Below, in pieces: positions 1-6,788 of a stretch of 7,120 nucleotides of DNA. The notes below the pieces were generated by a model that ran no database searches, was not told where the DNA came from, and was given only the letters and a program-made list of their open reading frames with translations. This DNA is from Chlamydiota bacterium (GTDB lineage: Bacteria; Chlamydiota; Chlamydiia; Chlamydiales; Rhabdochlamydiaceae). The stretch covers positions 1-7,120 of the forward strand of contig JAAKFC010000081.1 in assembly GCA_011065225.1 (NCBI GenBank), read 5' to 3'. Positions within the stretch are counted from its first letter, which is position 1, and the number at the start of each line of letters is the position of its first letter. Position numbers and translations under genes: made by a program.

Positions 1-61
1 AGCAACTATTCGGAATTTCCGAACAGTTCAAAAGAAGGGCTCTCGTAAAGTTGAGGCATAA
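1..61 (+). CDS. 3' end of an unidentified plus-strand gene (partial)
   Basis: From base 2 an open frame reads about 19 codons, ending ...RTVQKKGSRKVEA, with a TAA stop at 59-61. The visible residues are rich in Lys and Arg, as in a nucleic-acid-binding or ribosome-associated tail, but I do not recognise the protein. Support comes from its position: the stop is followed about 50 bases later by a strong bidirectional terminator, as expected for a convergent gene end. A 19-codon open frame can also arise by chance, so the call is tentative. The rest of the gene would lie left of the window. Confidence 0.4.
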   Translation, partial: ATIRNFRTVQKKGSRKVEA

Positions 62-109
62 GGCCCGCGAAAATCGGGTTGAAACCAGAAAAATAATCCG
101 AAAAATAAA

Positions 110-148
110 AAAAACTGCCACTTGTGATAATCACAAGTAACAGTTTTT
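110..148. terminator. Bidirectional intrinsic terminator
   Basis: The outer arms are AAAAACTG (110-117) and CAGTTTTT (141-148). The inner arms are ACTTGTGA (120-127) and TCACAAGT (131-138), around a TAA loop. Only a CC/AA internal mismatch interrupts this 16-pair stem. The plus strand ends in T5 and the minus strand in T8 (complement of 107-114), so it can stop transcription both ways. It lies 21 bases past the RRM gene stop and about 50 past the stop of the left-edge plus-strand frame, so it probably serves both convergent genes. Confidence 0.88.
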
Positions 149-169
149 CAATCTAGAAAGGATCGAAGG

Positions 170-490
170 CTAGTAGCGTCTTCCGCCGCCGCCGAATCCA
201 CGACTACCACCGCCACCACTGCGCTCACCGCGCTCTTTTTGGGGACGAGCTTCGTTAACAGTGAGGGTGCGTCCTGCTACTTCAGTACCATTCAATGCAT
301 CAATGGCTGCCTGAGCCTGATCTACATTACCCATCTCTACGAATCCAAAACCCTTGGAACGGCCTGTGTCCCTGTCCATAATGATTTGGGCAGATTCCAC
401 ATCGCCATAAGCTTGGAATGTTTCTTTAAGGTCGTTGTTGTCTAAATCGTGGGACAAATTCCCTACGTATAATTTCTTGTTGTTGGCCAC
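170..490 (-). CDS. Small RRM-type RNA-binding protein with glycine-rich tail
   Basis: This 106-aa protein has a single RNA recognition motif followed by a short Gly/Arg tail, the layout of bacterial Rbp-type proteins that bind single-stranded RNA in the cytoplasm. RNP-2 is LYVGNL (residues 7-12) and RNP-1 is KGFGFVEM (46-53), which keeps the RNA-stacking aromatics of the core but ends in Met where an aromatic is usual. The RRM spans about 6-82. From 88 the chain is Gly, Arg and Ser rich and ends GGGGRRY. The start is GTG (488-490), supported by AGGAG seven bases upstream; the first residues MANNKK fit the family. It is a single-gene unit that runs into the terminator at 110-148 and is transcribed divergently from the DEAD-box helicase. 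Related small RRM proteins are often cold- or stress-induced RNA chaperones, but no regulation can be read here. Confidence 0.93.
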   Translation of the reverse strand: MANNKKLYVGNLSHDLDNNDLKETFQAYGDVESAQIIMDRDTGRSKGFGFVEMGNVDQAQAAIDALNGTEVAGRTLTVNEARPQKERGERSGGGGSRGFGGGGRRY

Positions 491-853
491 TTTGGCTCTC
501 CTATAAGTAAGACGTTCGCAGCAATACTCATGACTGCTGAGAACACACTAAATTTTTCTAACTTATTGACTAACTGCTCGGAGTAAAAAAAAAAGAGCCT
601 AAACGCAACGTGTTGAACTTATGCCCAGGATTTCTCCATAACATTTCAATAACAAGCCTAGTATACGGGAGTTAAGCTATTATTGGGAAGAGGAATTCAA
701 CAGAATCTCTAAACTGCTAACAGCAAGTTCTTTAACAAGAAGGCTTCGCCCATTCTTTACCCCAATCCAAGAGTGCTGAATTATAAGATATCTTTAAATT
801 CACCGAATGTGTTAATCTTTAAAAAATTAAACCAAATCATACGGTTCTATTTA
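491..853. other. Divergent intergenic region between RRM gene and helicase
   Basis: These 363 bases should contain the promoters of both flanking genes, but I see no convincing -35/-10 pair. The best plus-strand candidate is TTGAAC (613-618) with CATAAC (637-642), 18 bases apart, which is weak. A run of ten A lies at 585-594 without a supporting hairpin. In the RRM leader, CAGCA (519-523) can pair with TGCTG (535-539) just upstream of the ribosome binding site, a possible but short 5' UTR hairpin. The helicase frame stays open back to a GTG at 773, but that stretch does not look coding. No other gene is evident. Confidence 0.5.
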
Positions 854-2110
854 ATGAGTTTTGACAATTTGAGCTTACATCCTAAAATTCTTAAGGCGGT
901 TGCTGAGGCGGGATATTCCGAACCGACAAAGATTCAATTAAAAGCTATACCCAAAATCATGAAGGGCTTCGACATCAGAGCTTCGGCACAGACGGGAACT
1001 GGGAAGACGGCAGCATTTCTGTGGCCGGCCCTCAATCGTTTGGTCGTTCCTTCACCGAGGGCTGGCAAGGGACCGCGAGTCCTTATTCTTGTTCCTACAA
1101 GGGAGCTTGCTATGCAGATTGCTGTGCAGGCGGAGAAGTACAGTAAACATTTGCACCGAGTAAAAACTGTTTGTGTTTTTGGTGGCGTTCCATACCATGC
1201 GCAAACGCGCAAGCTTTCTCGCCCTTATGATATTCTTATTGCTACTCCCGGGCGTCTTATTGATTTCATGAATCAACGCAAGGTTGATTTTCCTCGCCTG
1301 GAGATGCTTGTTCTTGATGAAGCTGACCGTATGCTAGATATGGGATTTGTTGAGCCGGTCGAACAGATTGTTGAGGCGACGCCATCATCGCGACAGACGT
1401 TATTGTTTTCTGCAACGCTGCAAGGGAGTGTCATCAAGTTATCAGAGCGGCTAATGAACAAGCCTATGGAGATCGTTGTTCATGCTAAGAAGCAAAAGCA
1501 TGAAAACATCAATCAGAGGCTCCATTATGTTGATAATCTGCAACACAAAAACCGTCTTCTCAACCATATTTTAAGTGAGAATGGTGTTGACTATGCCCTT
1601 GTGTTTACTGCAACAAAACGACATGCTGATCAACTTGTTGGGGAACTGAAGGATAAAGGACATCAAGCAGCAGCTTTGCATGGTGATATGAACCAGAGAC
1701 AACGGACCCGGGCGATAATGCAGTTGAGGGATGGTAAGATCAAAATACTTGTGGCTACTGATGTTGCTGCTCGGGGTATCGATGTGCAGTTGATCACTCA
1801 TGTCATTAATTTTGATTTCCCTAATAATGTTGAGGACTATGTTCATCGCATTGGACGTACGGGACGTGCTGGAATCAATGGGACAGCATTATCTTTTGTG
1901 GCGGGGCGCGATGCGCCTTTGGTGAAAAAGATTGAAGAGTTTACAGGACATCAGATCAATGTTGTAGAGATCGCTGGTCTAGAACCTCGTCCACAGCAGC
2001 GTACCTCGCGGTCAACACGGCGCCCTCGTTCTCATCCTGGTGGTGCTAAAAGGCGGTTCAAATCTAAAGCAAAATCATCAAAAAGACGAGCTTCTCGACC
2101 GCGATACTAG
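854..2110 (+). CDS. DEAD-box ATP-dependent RNA helicase
   Basis: This protein of about 418 aa uses ATP to unwind or remodel RNA, as in ribosome assembly, mRNA decay or cold adaptation. All core motifs are present: Q motif (F3 to Q28), Walker A AQTGTGKT (45-52), Ia PTRELA (81-86), TPGR (131-134), DEAD (155-158), SAT (186-188), ATDVAARGID (301-310) and HRIGRTGRAG (331-340). It is most like the RhlE/DeaD-type bacterial helicases, but the subfamily is not fixed by what I can see. The last 40 or so residues are an Arg/Lys/Ser-rich tail ending RRASRPRY, probably for nonspecific RNA binding. I chose ATG 854 because MSFDNLSLHPKIL is the usual family start; the in-frame GTG at 773 would add 27 atypical residues. 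The ribosome binding site before 854 is poor. The stop overlaps that of the convergent cyoE. Confidence 0.95.
   Translation: MSFDNLSLHPKILKAVAEAGYSEPTKIQLKAIPKIMKGFDIRASAQTGTGKTAAFLWPALNRLVVPSPRAGKGPRVLILVPTRELAMQIAVQAEKYSKHLHRVKTVCVFGGVPYHAQTRKLSRPYDILIATPGRLIDFMNQRKVDFPRLEMLVLDEADRMLDMGFVEPVEQIVEATPSSRQTLLFSATLQGSVIKLSERLMNKPMEIVVHAKKQKHENINQRLHYVDNLQHKNRLLNHILSENGVDYALVFTATKRHADQLVGELKDKGHQAAALHGDMNQRQRTRAIMQLRDGKIKILVATDVAARGIDVQLITHVINFDFPNNVEDYVHRIGRTGRAGINGTALSFVAGRDAPLVKKIEEFTGHQINVVEIAGLEPRPQQRTSRSTRRPRSHPGGAKRRFKSKAKSSKRRASRPRY
2080..2097 (-). terminator. Candidate weak terminator of the cyo operon inside the helicase tail
   Basis: Read on the minus strand, just past the cyoE stop, CGAG-AAG-CTCG forms a four-pair hairpin, followed by TC and five T (complement of A5 at 2080-2084). 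The stem is short, so this is only a candidate. It is the only hairpin plus T-tract I saw close behind cyoE, and it overlaps codons of the helicase's basic C-terminal tail. Confidence 0.35.
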
Positions 2111-2991
2111 GGTATTACGGTAAATGGGATAGCGATAGAAAGCGTAGTGATCACCACAAGGGAAAAGAAGAACATCTTGCGCGCCCAAGCTTCCTCATTA
2201 TCACACTTAAAACCCTTCATACAAAGCCCAAGCCATGTAAAACCAAGAAGGGCTGCAATGATTAGATACGTATATCCTGTAAAGCCAAATACTGTCAGCA
2301 TGAAGGAAGCTGTGATAAAGGCCAGGATATACAGCATCATATGGATCTTAGTCGTGCGCATCCCCTTTTGAATGGGTAAAACGGGAATAGAGGCTGCGGA
2401 ATACTCTTTGAGTCGATAAATCGCGATCGAAAAAAAATGGGGCATTTGCCACATGACAACCATTGTAAATACTATCAATGCTCCTAAATCCAACCGATTG
2501 CTCACAGAGCAGTAGCCAACAACGGGGGGTATTGCCCCTGCAACACTGCCTATTAAAGTTCCATGCATCGAGCGGTACTTCGAAAAGCTATACAAAACGA
2601 CGTAAACAACAAAACCAAAAAGGGCAATCAAAAGAGTCAAAAGATTGGTGAAAAAGCCCAAAAAGAAGATGCCCAATAGCCCAAGAAAAATGGCAAATAG
2701 AAGCGCGTTCTGCTCTGAAATCAGTCCTTTTACAAGGGCTCGATTTTTGGTCCTTGTCATCTTTTCATCCATTTCGCGATCGATGTAATTATTGCATACA
2801 CAGGCTGATGCAATGACAAAAGAAAGACCTATGAGTGTCGCAATAAATTGCCAAAAATGGATATGCCCTCTCGAGGCAAGTGCAAACCCTCCAGCCATTG
2901 TGATCACATTTCCCATTATGATACCGGGTTTCGTGAGCAAACAATAATTTTTGGCTGCAAAAGTAAAAGCTGGGATTGAGATTTTTTCCAT
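2107..2991 (-). CDS. cyoE: Protoheme IX farnesyltransferase (heme O synthase)
   Basis: This 294-aa polytopic membrane enzyme of the UbiA prenyltransferase superfamily transfers a farnesyl group from farnesyl diphosphate to heme B, giving heme O for the high-spin site of CyoB. The first Asp-rich prenyl-diphosphate motif is NNYIDREMD (67-75), followed by TRTKNRAL, which is highly typical of CyoE/CtaB. Further hallmarks are SVAGAIPPVVGY (149-160), WQMPHFF (181-187) and YRLKEYSAASIPVLP (192-206). Hydrophobic stretches fit the usual seven to nine transmembrane helices, and the length matches the family (E. coli about 296). ATG 2991 lies 7 bases after the cyoD stop. The ribosome binding site is weak, so translation may depend on coupling to cyoD. 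Its TAG stop shares CTAG with the convergent helicase stop. No heme A synthase gene is visible here, consistent with a heme O enzyme. Confidence 0.96.
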   Translation of the reverse strand: MEKISIPAFTFAAKNYCLLTKPGIIMGNVITMAGGFALASRGHIHFWQFIATLIGLSFVIASACVCNNYIDREMDEKMTRTKNRALVKGLISEQNALLFAIFLGLLGIFFLGFFTNLLTLLIALFGFVVYVVLYSFSKYRSMHGTLIGSVAGAIPPVVGYCSVSNRLDLGALIVFTMVVMWQMPHFFSIAIYRLKEYSAASIPVLPIQKGMRTTKIHMMLYILAFITASFMLTVFGFTGYTYLIIAALLGFTWLGLCMKGFKCDNEEAWARKMFFFSLVVITTLSIAIPFTVIP

Positions 2992-2998
2992 AGAAAAA

Positions 2999-3328
2999 TT
3001 AAGTCCCTTCAGTTGGCATCACATTATATTTTAAGTTTTGCATGATCCACATTGAGCCCCCGACTACAATGATGATGACAAGTACCATGAAGAAAAAAGA
3101 GATCAAGTGCCAACGGGGCTTTGCCCCCATGCCAATGTGAAGAAAAAAATAGAGCTGAATGAATACTTGCAGTGCGGCAAGACTTAAAATCGTAAAGGTT
3201 AATACTGTATTTGTGAGGTGATAATGAACAACAATGCGATACGCCGCTGCAATCAATATAATGGATAATACAAACCCCAGATAGAGGGGTTTAAAGCTCA
3301 CGTTCCATCCATGGCGTGGATCAATCAT
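2999..3328 (-). CDS. cyoD: Cytochrome bo3 quinol oxidase subunit IV
   Basis: This 109-aa small membrane subunit of the bo3 oxidase has three hydrophobic helices at about 14-33, 41-65 and 77-97. The family signature QLYFFLHIG (58-66) sits at the end of helix 2, and helix 3 ends GGSMWIMQNLKYNVM, close to the E. coli CyoD C-terminus. Subunit IV has no cofactor; it is thought to help assemble or stabilise the CuB-containing core. The ATG overlaps the cyoC stop as ATGA, and a GGGGG ribosome-binding-like run lies about 9 bases before the start, so translation is probably coupled to cyoC. The length is normal for the family. Confidence 0.94.
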   Translation of the reverse strand: MIDPRHGWNVSFKPLYLGFVLSIILIAAAYRIVVHYHLTNTVLTFTILSLAALQVFIQLYFFLHIGMGAKPRWHLISFFFMVLVIIIVVGGSMWIMQNLKYNVMPTEGT

Positions 3329-3939
3329 ACTGAATTACCCCCAATCAAATAGACAATAGAAAATATAAAAATCCATACGATATTTAAAAACTGCCAGAAC
3401 ATCCTTAAGCATGTTAGCCTTTTAATATTAATAGGTGTGAGACCTTGGCGCCAAACAGGAAATAGGAAAATAAGAATCCACAAAAGACCAAGTATCATAT
3501 GGAGTCCGTGCGTACCAACGAGGGTGAAGTATGCAGATAAAAATGCGCTCCCCTTCCAGCTATTGCCTTCGCTTGCGAGTCGCGTAAACTCGGTTAGCTC
3601 CATTCCCATAAAGGCGATCCCAAGCAAAAAAGTGATGCTAAACCAAATAATGGTCCAGTTTTTATGATTGCGATGTGCACAGGCGCCAGCAAGTCCGATG
3701 GTAAAGCTACTGGATAATAAAATAAAAGTTTGGGCCAGCGTAAAGGGAAGATGAAAGATTTCGCGAGCAGAAGGCCCTCCATGCGTACTGTTATGCAACA
3801 CTATATATGTTGCAAATAGCGCTGCAAACAATATGAAGTCAGTCAATAAATAGATCCAAAAACCAAAGATGGTCTTAGAATAGTCATCATGGTAGGCATC
3901 GGGATAAGGCTCATGTGTAACGGTTCCAGGATTTGTCAT
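3325..3939 (-). CDS. cyoC: Cytochrome bo3 quinol oxidase subunit III
   Basis: This 204-aa inner-membrane subunit belongs to the heme-copper oxidase subunit III family. There are five hydrophobic helices at about 25-47, 66-88, 95-114, 132-161 and 180-200, matching the short five-helix quinol-oxidase form rather than the seven-helix cytochrome c oxidase form. Hallmarks are FGFWIYLLTDFILFAALFATY (split over 25-45), the YFTLVGTHGLH motif (137-147), and RLTCLRMFWQFLNIVWIF near the end. It carries no redox centre and supports the stability of subunit I. The ATG overlaps the cyoB stop as ATGA, with GAGG (complement of 3945-3948) five bases upstream inside cyoB. Full length for the family (E. coli 204). 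Confidence 0.96.
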   Translation of the reverse strand: MTNPGTVTHEPYPDAYHDDYSKTIFGFWIYLLTDFILFAALFATYIVLHNSTHGGPSAREIFHLPFTLAQTFILLSSSFTIGLAGACAHRNHKNWTIIWFSITFLLGIAFMGMELTEFTRLASEGNSWKGSAFLSAYFTLVGTHGLHMILGLLWILIFLFPVWRQGLTPINIKRLTCLRMFWQFLNIVWIFIFSIVYLIGGNSV

Positions 3940-5888
3940 TGCGTCCTCGTTTCTATTTTTTCTACTTCCTCAGCTGTGACATAATAATCGGTATCTTTCG
4001 TATAGAGGCGTATGATCAGACAAGCAATGATACCAATGGCGCTGATTGCAGCAAGCCAGAATATGTACCAGATTAAACCAAAACCTAAGGTAAAGCTTAA
4101 GATCCCAATATAAAAACCTGTTGAGGTATTTTTCGGCATATGAATGTCTTCGTATTGCGGTCTTTGGGCTTCTGACGTTTTAGACTGTTTCATGGCCCAA
4201 AAAGGATCGCGCTGATGCACCTCAGGTATAATGGCATAATTATAAAAAGGTGGAGGCGAAGTGGTTGTCCACTCCAAAGTTCTGCCATTCCATGGATCCC
4301 CTGTCGTATCTTGGTTCTCTTTGCGTTGCTTCACACTCACAATGACTTGCAACACTTGGAAACCGACACCGCAGAGAATCAGAATCACACCAAGAGCGGC
4401 AACGATGAATAATGGCTGCCATCCCAATACGTCATAATGGTTTAAGCGTCTTGTCGCACCCATCAATCCAAGTAAATACAATGGCAGGAAAGCTACTAAG
4501 AAACCAATCAACCAGCACCAAAAGGCACATTTCCCTAGTTTTTCATTCAGTTTGAAGCCCAAAAATTTGGGGAACCAGTATGAATAACCCGCGAAAAAAC
4601 CAAAAACTACCCCGCCAATGATCACAGAGTGGAAATGGGCAATCAAAAATAAGCTGTTATGGATTTGAAAGTCTGCTCCAGGTATCGACATTAAAACACC
4701 AGCCATCCCCCCAACGGTGAAAGTGACAATAAAGCCTAAAAACCAATACATAGGCGTTGTAAAAAGAACGCGGCCTCTATACATCGTAAATAGCCAATTG
4801 AAAACTTTTACGCCTGTGGGCACGGAAATAATCATCGTCATGATGCCAAAGAAGGCATTGACATTTGCTCCTGCTCCCATCGTAAAAAAGTGATGGAGCC
4901 AAACAATAAAGGAGAGAAAAGTGATCGCAACAAGTGCCCATACCATTGAGGCATAACCAAAGAGCTTTTTTTGAGAAAAAACGGGAACCACCTCAGAAAA
5001 AATCCCAAAAGCGGGCAAGATTAAAATATAAACCTCGGGATGTCCCCATGCCCAAAACAAGTTGATAAACATCATAGGGTTGCCCCCAAATTCCGAGGTA
5101 AAGATATGTGTGTCAAGGAGGCGGTCAGTAGAGAGCATTGCAACGTTTGCAGTCAATATTGGAAAAGCAAAAACGACGAGAATCATAGTAGCTAAAGTGG
5201 CCCAGACAAAAATCGGCATTTTCATAAGAGTCATTCCAGGGCAACGCATTTTTAAGATGGTCACTAAAAAATTAATCCCTGAAAGCAAGCTCCCAGCTCC
5301 CGCAATTTGCACAGTCCAGAGCCAATAATCCACTCCTACCCCTGGATTATACTTTAACCCTGAAAGAGGTGGATAGGCGGACCATCCAGTTCCTGCATAT
5401 ACACCGATAACTAGAGATACGAGGATAAACATTCCTCCCGATGCGAACAGCCAAAAACTGAGATTATTTAGAAAGGGAAAGGCAACATCTCTAGCACCAA
5501 TTTGCAGGGGCAAAACTAAATTAATGAGGCCGAACATCACCCCCATGCCCACAAAAAAGATCATCGTGACGCCATGGGCTGTAAAAATTTGCTGAAAATG
5601 TTCGGATCCTAAATAACCCATCGAATCACCAACAGCAAAAGCTTGTTGAGCTCGCATCATTGCTGCATCAACCAGCCCTTTGGCTAACATCACAAAGGAA
5701 AAGACGAGATACATGATCCCAATTTTTTTATGATCTACCGAAGTAATCCATTCTTTCCAAAGCCACGTCCAGCGTTTATAGTAGGTAAGCAGAGCTATAA
5801 CGGCGATAGCTCCTAAGAACATGGAAACTCCAGCTAGATATTCAATCCAATCGTGTTTCAGAGCTTCCTGCGTCAATCTTCCTAACAT
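3936..5888 (-). CDS. cyoB: Cytochrome bo3 quinol oxidase subunit I
   Basis: This 650-aa catalytic subunit binds low-spin heme b, high-spin heme o3 and CuB, and couples O2 reduction to proton pumping across the inner membrane. Ligands sit one residue before their E. coli positions: H105 and H420 (heme b), H418 (heme o3), and H283, H332, H333 (CuB), with Y287 in the HPEVY motif for the His-Tyr crosslink. Proton-path residues are also present: D134, N123, N141 and E285 (D channel) and K361 (K channel). At the quinol site D74, H97 and Q100 are kept, but K70 replaces the Arg found in E. coli. The length and the hydrophilic loop at about 518-588 followed by a final hydrophobic pair fit the 15-helix Cyo form. 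ATG 5888 has AGGA (complement of 5895-5898) upstream. The gene starts 39 bases after cyoA and overlaps cyoC by four. Confidence 0.98.
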   Translation of the reverse strand: MLGRLTQEALKHDWIEYLAGVSMFLGAIAVIALLTYYKRWTWLWKEWITSVDHKKIGIMYLVFSFVMLAKGLVDAAMMRAQQAFAVGDSMGYLGSEHFQQIFTAHGVTMIFFVGMGVMFGLINLVLPLQIGARDVAFPFLNNLSFWLFASGGMFILVSLVIGVYAGTGWSAYPPLSGLKYNPGVGVDYWLWTVQIAGAGSLLSGINFLVTILKMRCPGMTLMKMPIFVWATLATMILVVFAFPILTANVAMLSTDRLLDTHIFTSEFGGNPMMFINLFWAWGHPEVYILILPAFGIFSEVVPVFSQKKLFGYASMVWALVAITFLSFIVWLHHFFTMGAGANVNAFFGIMTMIISVPTGVKVFNWLFTMYRGRVLFTTPMYWFLGFIVTFTVGGMAGVLMSIPGADFQIHNSLFLIAHFHSVIIGGVVFGFFAGYSYWFPKFLGFKLNEKLGKCAFWCWLIGFLVAFLPLYLLGLMGATRRLNHYDVLGWQPLFIVAALGVILILCGVGFQVLQVIVSVKQRKENQDTTGDPWNGRTLEWTTTSPPPFYNYAIIPEVHQRDPFWAMKQSKTSEAQRPQYEDIHMPKNTSTGFYIGILSFTLGFGLIWYIFWLAAISAIGIIACLIIRLYTKDTDYYVTAEEVEKIETRTQ

Positions 5889-5907
5889 GCTATTTCCTAA
5901 CTTTAAG

Positions 5908-5926
5908 GTGAGCGCCCCCCCCTCAC
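5908..5926. other. Short hairpin with C8/G8 run in the cyoA-cyoB gap
   Basis: GTGAG (5908-5912) can pair with CTCAC (5922-5926), and the loop includes most of a run of eight C (5915-5922; eight G in the transcript). It begins just past the cyoA stop. There is no T-tract, so it is not an intrinsic terminator. It could tune mRNA stability or cyoB translation, but nothing in the sequence proves a role. Confidence 0.3.
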
Positions 5927-5927
5927 A

Positions 5928-6788
5928 TTACTGCGATGGTGCGCGGTATTTCATCACTATTCGATCAAATAGATCTTTTTGCTGCAATACATAAAGTACA
6001 ACTGGGTTATATTCACTTGGCTCTGCTAATTGCTTATATTCACTCAAGGTAAGAGATTTTCCGGATTGTCTCACTTTTTGTACCCAGCGATCAAAATCTT
6101 CCTGCGTACTGGATTTGGCTGTAAACGTCATACCCGCGAAGCCTTTACCGCTTATGTTCGCGGAAGCACCTCTAAAGTTACCGGTTTCATTCGCAATCAG
6201 ATGCAGCTTTGTTCGCATGGCAGGCATCGCATAAATTTGCCCCCCAAGTTGTGGAATCCAAAAGGAATTCATTGGAGCATCCGCAGTAATCTCAAAATTG
6301 ATGGGAGTCTTTTCTGGGAACTCAACAAAATTTACCGAAGCAATCCCCTGCTCTGGGTAGATGAATAACCATTTCCAATCGAGTGCAACAACCTGTATTG
6401 TAATGGGGGCTTTACCAGTAACAATGGGTTTAAATGGGTTGAGCTCGTGACTCGATTTCCAGGTGATCACTCCAAGTATCACAACAATGATGAGAGGAAC
6501 ACCCCACCAGCAGAATTCCGCTATATTATTGTGTTCCCAATCTGGTTCGTGTCTTGCCTTTTCATTACTCGCTCGATATCGCCAGGCAAAGAACCAAGTA
6601 AAGATAAACACCGGAATCACAACAAGTAACATCAAGAGAGAAGCAGTGATAATGAGGTGGCGCTCTTTTATCCCTATCATCCCTTTCGGATTCAACACAA
6701 CGATATCATGAGTACTGATATACAACACTGCGAGTGCTGCCACACCAAGAAGAAGTAAAATTACAACGACGATTCTTAATTTTTTCAT
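5928..6788 (-). CDS. cyoA: Cytochrome bo3 quinol oxidase subunit II
   Basis: This 286-aa subunit has an N-terminal membrane part and a periplasmic cupredoxin-like domain. Hydrophobic stretches lie at about 6-25, 46-70 and 92-110. The DWKWLFIYPEQGIA block (137-150) and the NSFWIPQLGGQIYAMP block are diagnostic of quinol oxidase subunit II. CuA ligands are absent: the ligand loop reads ANISGKGFAGM with no Cys or His, as expected for an enzyme that takes electrons from quinol rather than cytochrome c. Unlike E. coli CyoA, the N-terminus has no lipobox Cys (the only Cys is near 93), and the His/Met-rich tail is missing. I chose ATG 6788 over the TTG one codon upstream; AAGG lies about five bases before it. 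This ATG shares one base with the stop of the upstream 49-aa ORF (TGATG), pointing to translational coupling. Confidence 0.96.
   Translation of the reverse strand: MKKLRIVVVILLLLGVAALAVLYISTHDIVVLNPKGMIGIKERHLIITASLLMLLVVIPVFIFTWFFAWRYRASNEKARHEPDWEHNNIAEFCWWGVPLIIVVILGVITWKSSHELNPFKPIVTGKAPITIQVVALDWKWLFIYPEQGIASVNFVEFPEKTPINFEITADAPMNSFWIPQLGGQIYAMPAMRTKLHLIANETGNFRGASANISGKGFAGMTFTAKSSTQEDFDRWVQKVRQSGKSLTLSEYKQLAEPSEYNPVVLYVLQQKDLFDRIVMKYRAPSQ

Noticed and set aside
62..80. CCCG/CGGG hairpin after the left-edge stop codon
   Set aside because: The stem is about four to five pairs with no T-tract, and the much stronger terminator at 110-148 explains termination.
239..445. Plus-strand ORF opposite the RRM gene
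   Set aside because: It is antisense to a clear RRM coding sequence and its translation resembles no family.
585..594. A10 run as a terminator T-tract on the minus strand
   Set aside because: No stable hairpin precedes it on the minus strand, and it would fall in the region where the RRM gene promoter or leader is expected.
773..853. GTG start at 773 giving the helicase a 27-residue N-terminal extension
   Set aside because: The extension is atypical (Ile/Leu/Asn/Lys rich) and the family start MSFDNLSLHP begins at 854; no good ribosome binding site precedes 773. The site before 854 is also weak, so this is not fully excluded.
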